Origin: a bacterium
GTDB taxonomy: Bacteria; Actinomycetota; Acidimicrobiia; Acidimicrobiales; Bin134
DNA length: 64,000 bases
Reading direction: 5' to 3'
NCBI GenBank assembly: GCA_026709025.1
Contig: JAPOTT010000029.1
Coordinates: 1-64,000, forward strand
Position numbers and translations under genes: made by a program. Every line of letters starts with the position of its first letter. The stretch's first letter is position 1. A model generated the notes under the pieces. It did not search any database and was not told where the DNA came from. It saw only the letters and a list, made by a program, of their open reading frames with translations. This document shows, one piece after another, positions 20,461 through 27,873 of the stretch.

Positions 20461-21717
20461 ATGAGCCCAGATATACCTATAGCCGAGTTGGCTAGTCGCG
20501 CTAAGGACGCAGCCCGCGTGCTAGCTACTGTAGACACCGCAACCAAAAACCACGCCTTAGTTACTGCAGCTGATTTGTTGGAGCAATCCCGCTCCCGTCT
20601 GTTAGCAGCCAATCAGGTGGATTTGGAGGCTGCTGCTTCTGTCGGCATGAGCGCAACCCTCATGGACAGGCTACGTCTTAGCGATTCTCGGCTAGAGGGC
20701 ATGGCTAGCGGCTTACGCAAAGTTGCTGGGTTGGCCGATCCTGTGGGTGAGATACTAAGCGGCTGGGTTGTGCCTTCAGGGCTGCGGATTAGCCAAGTGC
20801 GAGTGCCCTTAGGCGTGGTTGCCATTGTCTATGAGAGCCGCCCTAATGTGACCAGTGATGCTGCGGGCTTGTGTTTGAAATCTGCCAACGCAGCGTTCTT
20901 GCGGGGATCTTCAAGTGCGATCAACTCCAACTTGGCCATTGCCGAGGTTATTCGTGAGGCTTACCAACAAGCTGGTTTGCCTGCTGATGCGTTGATCTTG
21001 TTGGCCAACACTAGCCATGAAGCTGCCGCAGAGTTTATGCAGCTCAACGGCACAATTGACTGCCTGATTCCCCGAGGCGGCCCTGGTTTGATTGCTTCTA
21101 TATTGGAGAACGCCACCGTTCCCTATGTGATTGACGGAGATGGCAACTGCCACATTTATGTAGATGCTTCTGCTGATCTACAGATGGCCCGTCAGATTCT
21201 GGTGAACGCCAAAACCCAGCGTCCTTCTGTGTGCAATGCTGCTGAATCCCTGGTGGTTCACAGTGCTGTGGCATCTGAGTTCTTGCCGCTAGCAGCCGCT
21301 GATCTGGAGGGCGTGGAGTTGGTTGGTGACCCTGAGGCGGTAGCTATTTTGGGCACAGAGCGCATTTCACCAGCCACCCCGGCCGACTTTGCCACTGAGT
21401 TCTTGGATCTCAAGTTATCGGTAAAGGTGGTGGACAGCCTTGAAGATGCCATCTGTCATGTGAACGAAACGGGTAGTGGGCACAGCGAGGCCATCATCAC
21501 CGCTGATCTTGTAGCGGCCGATAAGTTCTGCAACGAGGTGGATGCCGCGGCCGTTTTGGTGAACGCCTCCACACGGTTTGTGGATGGTGAGGAGTTTGGT
21601 TTTGGCGCAGAAATAGGCATCAGCACCCAAAAGCTGCACGCTCGGGGCCCTATGGGGTTACAGCAGCTCACCACCACCAAGTATGTGGTGCGCGGCGAAG
21701 GCCAAGTGCGTGGCTAA
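20461..21717 (+). CDS. proA: Glutamate-5-semialdehyde dehydrogenase (gamma-glutamyl phosphate reductase)
   Basis: NADPH-dependent second step of proline synthesis. It belongs to the aldehyde dehydrogenase superfamily, with the catalytic Cys in RPSVCNAAESL and the C-terminal FGFGAEIGISTQKLHARGPMGL signature. The length of 418 aa is normal. It stands apart from proB, with murJ inserted between them on the other strand, and probably has its own promoter. Confidence 0.96.
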   Translation: MSPDIPIAELASRAKDAARVLATVDTATKNHALVTAADLLEQSRSRLLAANQVDLEAAASVGMSATLMDRLRLSDSRLEGMASGLRKVAGLADPVGEILSGWVVPSGLRISQVRVPLGVVAIVYESRPNVTSDAAGLCLKSANAAFLRGSSSAINSNLAIAEVIREAYQQAGLPADALILLANTSHEAAAEFMQLNGTIDCLIPRGGPGLIASILENATVPYVIDGDGNCHIYVDASADLQMARQILVNAKTQRPSVCNAAESLVVHSAVASEFLPLAAADLEGVELVGDPEAVAILGTERISPATPADFATEFLDLKLSVKVVDSLEDAICHVNETGSGHSEAIITADLVAADKFCNEVDAAAVLVNASTRFVDGEEFGFGAEIGISTQKLHARGPMGLQQLTTTKYVVRGEGQVRG

Positions 21718-21777
21718 ACTCACAGATCACAAGCACATGATTACAAAGCTGCTGGGGGCTAGCCCTAGCCTGAGGCC

Positions 21778-22722
21778 ATGAGTTTTTCCTTTCCCGATGT
21801 GGGCGCGGTGCGTAAAGGGTTGGCCGATGCACAGTACTTAGCCGATGAGGGTATTTCAGGAGTGGTGTATTTGGCTGAGCGGCTGCAAAAGCCTGTGCTG
21901 GTGGAGGGGCCAGCAGGTACAGGCAAGACGCAGCTGGCTAAGAGCGTGGCGGAAGCCACCGGAGCCCGCCTCATTCGTCTCCAGTGTTATGAGGGTTTAG
22001 ATGAGTCCAAAGCTCTGTATGAGTGGAACTACAAAAAACAACTCTTGCGTATTCAAGCCGAACGCCAAACCAGCGATGCTCACAGCAGTGACTCCCAGCA
22101 CAGCAGTGACTCCCAGTCCAACGGCATGTGGCAACACATTGAGGAGGATATTTTTTCTGAGGAGTTTTTGCTCACTCGCCCTCTGCTAGAGGCCATTCGT
22201 TCTAGCGATCCAGTGGTGTTGTTGATAGATGAGGTAGATCGGGTGGAGGTGGAAACCGAGGCTTTGTTGTTGGAGATACTGTCGGATTATCAGGTGTCCA
22301 TACCTGAGTTAGGTACCGTATCGGCTAGTCAAATCCCGCTGGTTTTTCTGACCTCCAACAACACTCGTGAGCTTTCTGAAGCCCTCAAGCGGCGTTGCTT
22401 GTTCTTGCACATCGATTATCCCGACCTAGCCCGTGAGAAGGAGATCGTGCTGGCAAAGGTGCCTGGGGTAAGCGACAATTTGGCTGATCAGATTGCCCGT
22501 GTTGTGCGTTCGGTGCGCCAAATCGAGCTTAAAAAGGCTCCTTCGGTTTCGGAGACCTTAGATTGGGCTCGCACTCTGGTGTTGTTGGGGGTGGAGTACA
22601 TTGGCGCCGACACTGCCGCAGAGACGGTACACATCTTGTTGAAGTACCGCAGCGACATAGAAAAGGCCCTCAAGGAGTTTAACTCCTATAGCGAGGATTT
22701 TGAGGTTGCCACAAACAGCTAG
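21778..22722 (+). CDS. MoxR-family AAA+ ATPase
   Basis: A chaperone-like ATPase of the MoxR/CoxD type, generally thought to remodel or activate metalloenzymes or surface complexes with a VWA partner. Walker A GPAGTGKT is at 44-51, Walker B LLIDEVDR at about 147-154, and the sensor stretch is TSNNTRELSEALKRR. An 18-bp tandem repeat adds a Ser/Asp/His/Gln-rich linker around residues 101-114. It overlaps the following VWA gene by 23 nt, so the two are surely one operon. No metalloenzyme target lies adjacent. Confidence 0.9.
   Translation: MSFSFPDVGAVRKGLADAQYLADEGISGVVYLAERLQKPVLVEGPAGTGKTQLAKSVAEATGARLIRLQCYEGLDESKALYEWNYKKQLLRIQAERQTSDAHSSDSQHSSDSQSNGMWQHIEEDIFSEEFLLTRPLLEAIRSSDPVVLLIDEVDRVEVETEALLLEILSDYQVSIPELGTVSASQIPLVFLTSNNTRELSEALKRRCLFLHIDYPDLAREKEIVLAKVPGVSDNLADQIARVVRSVRQIELKKAPSVSETLDWARTLVLLGVEYIGADTAAETVHILLKYRSDIEKALKEFNSYSEDFEVATNS
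22081..22116 (+). repeat. 18-bp exact tandem repeat inside the MoxR gene
   Basis: CACAGCAGTGACTCCCAG occurs at 22081-22098 and again at 22099-22116. It is in frame and duplicates HSSDSQ, so it lengthens a linker without disrupting the ATPase core. Confidence 0.9.
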
Positions 22723-24160
22723 CACTTCACCGCTGCTGGAGCTTTTGGGAGGGTTCATCTTTGAGCTGCGCGCAGCGGGTCTGCCGGTGAGCCTGACAGA
22801 GAACTTAGATGCTATGGAGGCCATCGCCCACATTCCGTTGGAAGAAAGGGAGACCTTCAAGTTCGCTTTAGCTGCCACGCTGGTAAAAAATCACGCCCAT
22901 TGGCGGGTTTTTGAGACGGTATTTGAGGTGTATTTTTCGTTGCGGGGAGAAGAGTACAACCTGCAAGACAGCCCTAGTGCAGGTTCTGTCGACCTTGCCG
23001 AGTTGCCTACAGACGCCGACAAGCCACGACAAGGAGGCGGTGGTGGTACACCAATGTCGGCTGAGCAGCTAGCCGAGATGCTCTTTCAGGCACTATTGCG
23101 AGGTGATGATGTTTTATTGCGTGCGTTGGCTCGCCAAGCCGTGCAGCGTTATGCGGGCATGGAGCCGGGACGACCGGTAGGCGGCACTTACTACCTGTAT
23201 CGCACCTTGCGAAACCTAGACCTAGATGGCGTGCTAGAGCGCCTTATGGAACAAGCCAACAGGGACGCACCTCGGGGCTTCACACCACTAGAAGAGAAGC
23301 TGGAACGAGACGAGTTTGAAGCTCGCATTGCCGAACTGCGTAAGGAGGTGGAGGCCGAGATACGCCGCCGCTTGGTGGCAGACAGGGGAGTGGAGGCCAT
23401 GGCCAAAACCTTGCGTAAGCCCCTGCCTGAGGACGTGGATTTCATGCATGCCAACAGTGAGGAGTTGATGGCGCTGCGGCGAGCCATATATCCCCTCACC
23501 CGCAAGCTAGCGGTACGCCTAGCTCGCAAGCGCCGCCACGGGCGTAAGGGGCCGCTGGACTTTCGTAACACCATTCGTCATTCGCTGTCTTATGGTGGGG
23601 TGCCTGCTGAGCCTAAGTTTCGCTACCCCCGTCCAGCCAAGCCAGAGATTATGGTGATTGCCGATGTGAGCGGCTCGGTAGCTGCTTTTGCCCGCTTCAC
23701 CTTGCATTTGGTCTATGCCATCAGCAGCCAGTTCTCTAAGGTGCGCTCGTTTGCGTTTATTGACGGCTTAGATGAGGTGACGCGCTTTTTTGAGGGCGTT
23801 GAAGATATTGGCGAGGCCGTGTACAGGGTTAACTCTGAAGCAGATGTGGTTTGGGTAGACGGCCATTCCGATTACGGCCACGCCCTAGAGGTGTTTTGGG
23901 AGCGCTATGGGCGAGATGTTGGAGCCAAGACAACGGTGCTGGTGTTGGGCGATGCTCGCAACAACTACCATGCTTCGCAGGCTTGGATACTCAAAGAGAT
24001 TGAGCACCGCGCTCGCAAGGTGTTCTGGCTTAATCCCGAACCGGGTGCCTATTGGGATACGGGCGATTCCATCGTGTCTGAGTACGCAAGCCATTGTGAT
24101 GGGGTGTTTGAGGTGCGCAACCTCCGCCAGTTAGAGGAATTCGTAGAGAACTTGGTGTGA
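22700..24160 (+). CDS. CoxE-like protein with von Willebrand factor A domain
   Basis: The VWA partner of the preceding MoxR ATPase. The C-terminal VWA domain carries a MIDAS motif DVSGS starting at D322 and a downstream GDARNNYH segment; the middle is a charged helical region (about 190-255). 486 aa. The start is TTG 22700, or TTG 22706 in the same frame; both lie inside the moxR 3' end. By family analogy it binds a metal and a protein partner activated by MoxR; the target is unknown. Its last 112 nt are overlapped antisense by mcrC. Confidence 0.88.
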   Translation: MRLPQTASTSPLLELLGGFIFELRAAGLPVSLTENLDAMEAIAHIPLEERETFKFALAATLVKNHAHWRVFETVFEVYFSLRGEEYNLQDSPSAGSVDLAELPTDADKPRQGGGGGTPMSAEQLAEMLFQALLRGDDVLLRALARQAVQRYAGMEPGRPVGGTYYLYRTLRNLDLDGVLERLMEQANRDAPRGFTPLEEKLERDEFEARIAELRKEVEAEIRRRLVADRGVEAMAKTLRKPLPEDVDFMHANSEELMALRRAIYPLTRKLAVRLARKRRHGRKGPLDFRNTIRHSLSYGGVPAEPKFRYPRPAKPEIMVIADVSGSVAAFARFTLHLVYAISSQFSKVRSFAFIDGLDEVTRFFEGVEDIGEAVYRVNSEADVVWVDGHSDYGHALEVFWERYGRDVGAKTTVLVLGDARNNYHASQAWILKEIEHRARKVFWLNPEPGAYWDTGDSIVSEYASHCDGVFEVRNLRQLEEFVENLV

Positions 24161-25368
24161 GCCATCATCGTTTGGACACGCTGTTTGATCCAGTTGGCGG
24201 TTTTGGTGATTTCTGCTGCCACTTCTGCGGGTGAGCCGCTGAGCTGAATGGCCAGAGTGTGGATCAGTTTGCCAGCGTGTCGCACGCTAACGGTGCGTTC
24301 AGGCTCTCCACCATCGGCCATGCAGTAGATCAGCATACCCTCGGGTAAATTCAGCGCTGTGGTGTAGGCCAACAGTTGGTAGTAGTCGCTGTTGCGGGCT
24401 TGTGCATCGCTGGTGAGCTTGTATTTGATGTCGGCCACCAACATCTCTTGGCCCTGCTTGGCAAACACCAAGTCGGGGCGAATTGGCACCGCTTGTTTAC
24501 CGGCTGTATCAGTTGCTAGATGGTCTTTCTTTTGACTCGCCACATCTAGATAGCCCCGCAACTCCCGGCGCAGCCGTTGGGTAACGAAATCCTCAAAAAG
24601 CTGGTTCATGTCCACTAGGAACGAAGAGGCAGTGCCAGTTCCACGCTGGTCGGCCAGAGTCAGGTTCTCTAGCAGCAGTCGGGCGAGGCGCAATGCGGGT
24701 TGATAGTGAGCATTCAGGCGTGTGAATTCAATTCGGTTGAGTTCGTTGGGTTGAACGGGGGTGTTGGCCACATCCTCTAGCGAAACCATCTCTCGGAGCA
24801 GGCGTTGGCGATCTTGGGGGGCCACACCGGGTACCCGCAGTGCCAAACGGGTAGCGGCCTTGAGGTAGCGATTTTCGGCAATGTCAGAGGTGTACTCATC
24901 AAATTGACAGGCAACCGGCACTCGGATTCCTGTTTGGCGAAATTGTTCGGCAATATCAATGCGCCCGCGCAGCGCTACTAGGTTTTCTCGTGTGTAGCGG
25001 TAAGAGCGCAGCAGCCCTCGGGCCAGAGTGGTTTCCAAAGTGCGTGCGTAAAAGGCGATTACCGAAGGCAACAGATTGGAGTTGATGGCGTAGTCGAAGG
25101 CTTCTTTGCGCCATGCACCTTGTTTTAGGCCCACTTCTAGCAACAGAAACAGGTTTTCAGGGCGGATCTTCGGGCGGATAAGCACTTGCAGATCATCAAC
25201 AACCAAGGTGCCCACCAAGTTTTGAGCTGTGATGGAGTAGTAGCCGTGCTGCGCCTCTGGCTCTACGGTGAGCGCGCCCTTGCCCACATAGGCTAAGCGG
25301 CGCGCTTGGGTTTCGGTGAGCTGATGTGATGCCTGCTCGTATTCGCGGAGCGTGATCGTGGCGCTCAC
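24049..25368 (-). CDS. mcrC: McrC-like nuclease subunit of a McrBC type IV restriction system
   Basis: Partner nuclease of McrB that cleaves modified (methylcytosine-type) DNA. The N-terminal McrC fold runs to about residue 230. The C-terminal PD-(D/E)xK site is visible as D299 (IRPDLVF) and D313-x-K315 (VADIKYK). The ATG overlaps the mcrB stop by 4 nt. The last 37 or so residues are read antisense through the end of the VWA gene, so the natural C-terminus has probably been replaced at a junction. The catalytic residues are intact and the gene is probably functional. Confidence 0.88.
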   Translation of the reverse strand: MSATITLREYEQASHQLTETQARRLAYVGKGALTVEPEAQHGYYSITAQNLVGTLVVDDLQVLIRPKIRPENLFLLLEVGLKQGAWRKEAFDYAINSNLLPSVIAFYARTLETTLARGLLRSYRYTRENLVALRGRIDIAEQFRQTGIRVPVACQFDEYTSDIAENRYLKAATRLALRVPGVAPQDRQRLLREMVSLEDVANTPVQPNELNRIEFTRLNAHYQPALRLARLLLENLTLADQRGTGTASSFLVDMNQLFEDFVTQRLRRELRGYLDVASQKKDHLATDTAGKQAVPIRPDLVFAKQGQEMLVADIKYKLTSDAQARNSDYYQLLAYTTALNLPEGMLIYCMADGGEPERTVSVRHAGKLIHTLAIQLSGSPAEVAAEITKTANWIKQRVQTMMAHTKFSTNSSNWRRLRTSNTPSQWLAYSDTMESPVSQ

Positions 25369-26936
25369 TCTGTTTCGCCGTATCGCTCATAAACTTGTTT
25401 GAACCTGAATCGTTGGATTTCAGTTGGGTCGCCAAAGAACTGATCTTCTATGAACGGTTCTATGTTGTATTTCCAAATTCGCCGCACTGCCTCAGTGCTT
25501 AAACCTTTTTTCATAAAATGGCTTGGCCCGATTAGCAGGTGATCGCCGTCTAGTGCAGTTTTCAGCTCGTCGTTAGTTTGTGCTATCAGCTCGCCCACCC
25601 ATGCTGGTTCATCGTTGGCTTTTAGCCAGCGGTCTAGCAGCCCTGCAATTGGTTTACGGTTTGGGAAGAAGGGTATGAAGTGGAACCGGCGGCGCAGCGC
25701 AGCATCAACTAGGGCGATGGAGCGGTCGGCTGTGTTCATGGTGCCGATGAACCACAGGTTGTTGGGCAGAGCGAACTCGTCTTCTGTCCGATACAGCGTG
25801 TTTATGCTCTCATCGCGGTACTCCAGCAAGAACAGCAGTTCTCCGAACACTTTGGGCAGGTTGGCCCGGTTGATTTCGTCGATGATCATCACATGCTGAC
25901 GGGTAGGGGATTCCTCGGCTTGGTCAGCCATGTGAGCGAGGGGCCCAGAGCTGAGCTGGTAGTTCATCTCCCCGCTAGTTACCTTAGGGCGATATCCCTC
26001 AAAAAAGTCTTCATAAGAAGTTGATGGATGGAACTGAACTATTTTTCTTTGGGCCTGATCTGGAGCTAACGCTTTGGCAAGTTCTTGAGCCAAATAGGTT
26101 TTTCCGGTACCCGGCGGCCCATAAAATATCACCTGTTTTTTGTCTTTTAGTAGCGCAACAACATCATCCAAAAACTCCCGCTCAATCAGCAGTTTTTCAG
26201 CCAGCTCGTCTAGAAGCTCGTCGGTAGCCTCACCACCCGTTGCTTGTACTTCAGTGCTGACTGCTTCAGCAGGCTCGTCATTTTTATAGTAGCCATCAAA
26301 ATTAAACCAAGATATTGCCACAGGATCATGTGATAGCCCGAGTGCATCTCCCGGAAAGTAGGGTTTGAAGTACTCAATCAGCAGTCGATCTGCCTCTACC
26401 TGTTGTTCACCTATAGTACCTGTCGGCAAATCTATGCCTAAGCGCTCTAGACGGCTTGTTTTCCGGTCTAAGGGGTATGCCAAGGTAAAGTCTTCAGGAT
26501 GGGTGATGGCCAATAACTTCATCATCAAAGCAGGTCCAAAGCCACTTAAGCCTAAATCACTCTTATCTAAACAGCGGTCAATCCGCACCGAATAAGCGTC
26601 ATCTCCCCAACATAAGTATTTGATCTTGTCTAAAAACCCACGGTACTCTTGTTCGCTGCTTTCATTTAAGAATCGATTTAGTTGAGCTTTTTGTCCACAA
26701 GAGCCATAATTAGGATGTTTCATCTTATTCCAAATTGCTCGAAGCTGTGGCCGTTCAACCTGCATGATATTTTCAGGCGCTAGCATCTTGGCCCATGTTT
26801 CACGTTGTTCATGATGGTCGCGCCACCACTTACTTGAATCATTCTCTTCTTTCTTCCACTGTGCAATATAGGTGGCCCAGCCAGAGTCGCGCCTTATGCT
26901 AGGATTTGTGTCAGTTTCTGTAGAGATGTCTGTCAT
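25365..26936 (-). CDS. mcrB: McrB-like GTPase (AAA+) subunit of a McrBC type IV restriction system
   Basis: The motor and recognition subunit, which hydrolyses GTP in the known family. A 230-aa N-terminal region of unknown fold (probably substrate recognition) precedes the AAA+ domain with Walker A GPPGTGKT (273-280), Walker B MIIDEINR (350-357) and the McrB signature MNTADRS (400-406). The ATG at 26936 is preceded 7 nt upstream by TAGCCT within a hairpin and no Shine-Dalgarno, suggesting a leaderless mRNA. A copy of the same 48-bp start region occurs 395 bp away. Confidence 0.9.
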   Translation of the reverse strand: MTDISTETDTNPSIRRDSGWATYIAQWKKEENDSSKWWRDHHEQRETWAKMLAPENIMQVERPQLRAIWNKMKHPNYGSCGQKAQLNRFLNESSEQEYRGFLDKIKYLCWGDDAYSVRIDRCLDKSDLGLSGFGPALMMKLLAITHPEDFTLAYPLDRKTSRLERLGIDLPTGTIGEQQVEADRLLIEYFKPYFPGDALGLSHDPVAISWFNFDGYYKNDEPAEAVSTEVQATGGEATDELLDELAEKLLIEREFLDDVVALLKDKKQVIFYGPPGTGKTYLAQELAKALAPDQAQRKIVQFHPSTSYEDFFEGYRPKVTSGEMNYQLSSGPLAHMADQAEESPTRQHVMIIDEINRANLPKVFGELLFLLEYRDESINTLYRTEDEFALPNNLWFIGTMNTADRSIALVDAALRRRFHFIPFFPNRKPIAGLLDRWLKANDEPAWVGELIAQTNDELKTALDGDHLLIGPSHFMKKGLSTEAVRRIWKYNIEPFIEDQFFGDPTEIQRFRFKQVYERYGETE

Positions 26937-26975
26937 GGCCCACAGGCTACCCCCAACCTGTGACAGCTTGTTGTA
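26928..26975 (-). repeat. 48-bp leader repeat, copy 1 (mcrB promoter/start) with hairpin
   Basis: Identical to 27323-27370 over 48 bp. It covers the first codons of mcrB and its upstream sequence. CACAGG at 26941-26946 and CCTGTG at 26957-26962 form a dyad with a 10-nt centre that overlaps a TAGCCT -10 box (26944-26949). The arrangement looks like an operator or leaderless promoter. Confidence 0.85.
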
Positions 26976-26982
26976 GGGCAGC

Positions 26983-27135
26983 CTATTCTGTGGCCTTGGG
27001 GTGGCCGATGTGAACGGCGGTTAACCAGACAGTTGCCGTATCCTTGTCGACGCAGTACCAGATACGGCCTCCGCCTGTAACCTCATATTGCCACTGCGGT
27101 AGTGCCTTGTGGTGACTCGATCCCGGCGGCGGGCC
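26983..27135 (-). pseudogene. C-terminal fragment of a RelE/ParE-like toxin
   Basis: Reading the minus strand gives about 50 residues ending in a TAG at 26983-26985. They include KALPQWQYEV, GGGRIWYCVD and the tail HIGHPKATE, which resemble the C-terminal half of RelE/ParE-type toxins. There is no start codon in frame: upstream the frame runs into the sulfite reductase tail copy and hits a stop. The N-terminal half is lost. The identification is by pattern recall, not by search. Confidence 0.6.
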
Positions 27136-27157
27136 ATTAGTGGCTGGGAGGGGGGTG

Positions 27158-27235
27158 TTAGGTGGCGCACTCCGATTCGCCTAGTACCACCTCATACGGG
27201 CCGGTTTCGTCAAAGTCTACGTAGTACTCTGGGCC
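27158..27235 (-). repeat. 78-bp copy of the sulfite reductase gene 3' end
   Basis: Identical to 27874-27951, the last 25 codons plus stop of the reductase gene, in the same orientation and 716 bp away. Sequence beyond the stop is also similar but diverged (G-rich run), so the original duplication was longer. Confidence 0.95.
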
Positions 27236-27238
27236 TTT

Positions 27239-27331
27239 TCAACAGATGTCGGCAGTGAACCGTGCTACATGCGCTTGGTACCACCGCCTGCGGAATTGTC
27301 GCTCGGTTTCTGAAACTTCAAGGTCTGTCAT
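27239..27331 (-). CDS. 30-codon ORF with a copy of the mcrB leader; probable gene remnant
   Basis: An ATG at 27331 lies in the second copy of the 48-bp leader and opens a 30-residue reading frame (MTDLEVSETERQF... ending TADIC), then TGA. After the TGA and one codon the same frame continues into the copied reductase tail. I do not recognise the peptide; the basic QFRRRWYQAHV part looks like a genuine protein N-terminus. It is either a truncated gene or a small expressed peptide. Confidence 0.35.
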   Translation of the reverse strand: MTDLEVSETERQFRRRWYQAHVARFTADIC

Positions 27332-27370
27332 GGCCCACAGGCTACCCCCAACCTGTGACAGCTTGTTGTA
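27323..27370 (-). repeat. 48-bp leader repeat, copy 2
   Basis: Second identical copy of the mcrB start region, carrying the same CACAGG/CCTGTG dyad (27336-27357), the TAGCCT box and the start of the 30-codon ORF. Both copies face the same way. Confidence 0.9.
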
Positions 27371-27383
27371 CAGGTTTCATTGG

Positions 27384-27506
27384 TTAGGAAGCAGAGAGCG
27401 GGTTTCTGGTTTGCAGCTGAGGGAACAAGGAGAAATCCCGGTCGCGGGTAAGAAGGGTCTGCACACCGTTGGCAATGCAGATGGCAGCGATTCGTGCATC
27501 AGGAAT
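27384..27506 (-). pseudogene. VapC toxin remnant (PIN domain C-terminus only)
   Basis: Directly after vapB the minus strand encodes IPDARIAAICIANG, LLTRDRDF and the end RNPLSAS followed by TAA at 27384. This is the last 40 or so residues of a VapC ribonuclease, including the late PIN-domain acidic motifs. The N-terminal 90 or so residues, with the first catalytic Asp, are gone. The frame overlaps the vapB 3' end, placing the deletion junction at about 27500-27510. The toxin cannot be active. Confidence 0.75.
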
Positions 27507-27765
27507 CTTCTTTGTTGACGTCGTAATTTGGTGTTTCGTAGATTATGTCTCGCAATTCATCCCAAGTGTAGTCAGCCAGCGGGTTGGGCCCGTTAGGATT
27601 ACCTACGCGGCAGTCTTCTAACTTGTAAGGCTTAGTCGGTTTGGGCTTACAAAGCACCTCCCGTAGTCCATCTTCCATCACTGCCTGAAGCGTTTGACCC
27701 GTCTCTTTGGCATGGCGCTTAGCCTGCTCTAGGAGGACATCATGAATGTCTATCGTAGTTTTCAT
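27499..27765 (-). CDS. VapB-family antitoxin, toxin partner deleted
   Basis: An 88-aa protein starting MKTTIDIHDVLLEQAKRHAKETG, a ribbon-helix-helix DNA-binding start, followed by a charged C-terminal segment (YTWDELRDIIYE) that would normally wrap the toxin. The last four residues (KEDS) come from the junction with the VapC remnant. The promoter and operator are intact, so it is probably expressed. It may act as an orphan antitoxin or a repressor. Confidence 0.8.
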   Translation of the reverse strand: MKTTIDIHDVLLEQAKRHAKETGQTLQAVMEDGLREVLCKPKPTKPYKLEDCRVGNPNGPNPLADYTWDELRDIIYETPNYDVNKEDS

Positions 27766-27771
27766 TCACCC

Positions 27772-27800
27772 ATACTATCCATACCTAATGATATGGATAG
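27772..27800 (-). promoter_or_regulatory. vapB operator and -10 box
   Basis: A perfect 9-bp dyad, CTATCCATA at 27775-27783 and TATGGATAG at 27792-27800 (8-nt centre), overlaps a TAGTAT -10 box (27772-27777 on the minus strand). The -10 ends 6 nt before the vapB ATG, so the mRNA is probably leaderless and VapB-repressed. Confidence 0.65.
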
Positions 27801-27873
27801 ATAATTTACCTGCATCACGCCATGTTATCTGAACTAATTCAGATATCAAGCACAAAGCGGTTGGAGGGGGAGT

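Noticed and set aside
27158..27331. TGA read through as selenocysteine, fusing the 30-codon ORF to the reductase tail
   Set aside because: There is no SECIS-like hairpin evidence and the in-frame join has a one-in-three chance; the tail copy is better explained by duplication.
27246..27518. 90-codon plus-strand frame in the debris region
   Set aside because: It is antisense to the 30-codon ORF and to the VapC/VapB sequence and has no coding character of its own.
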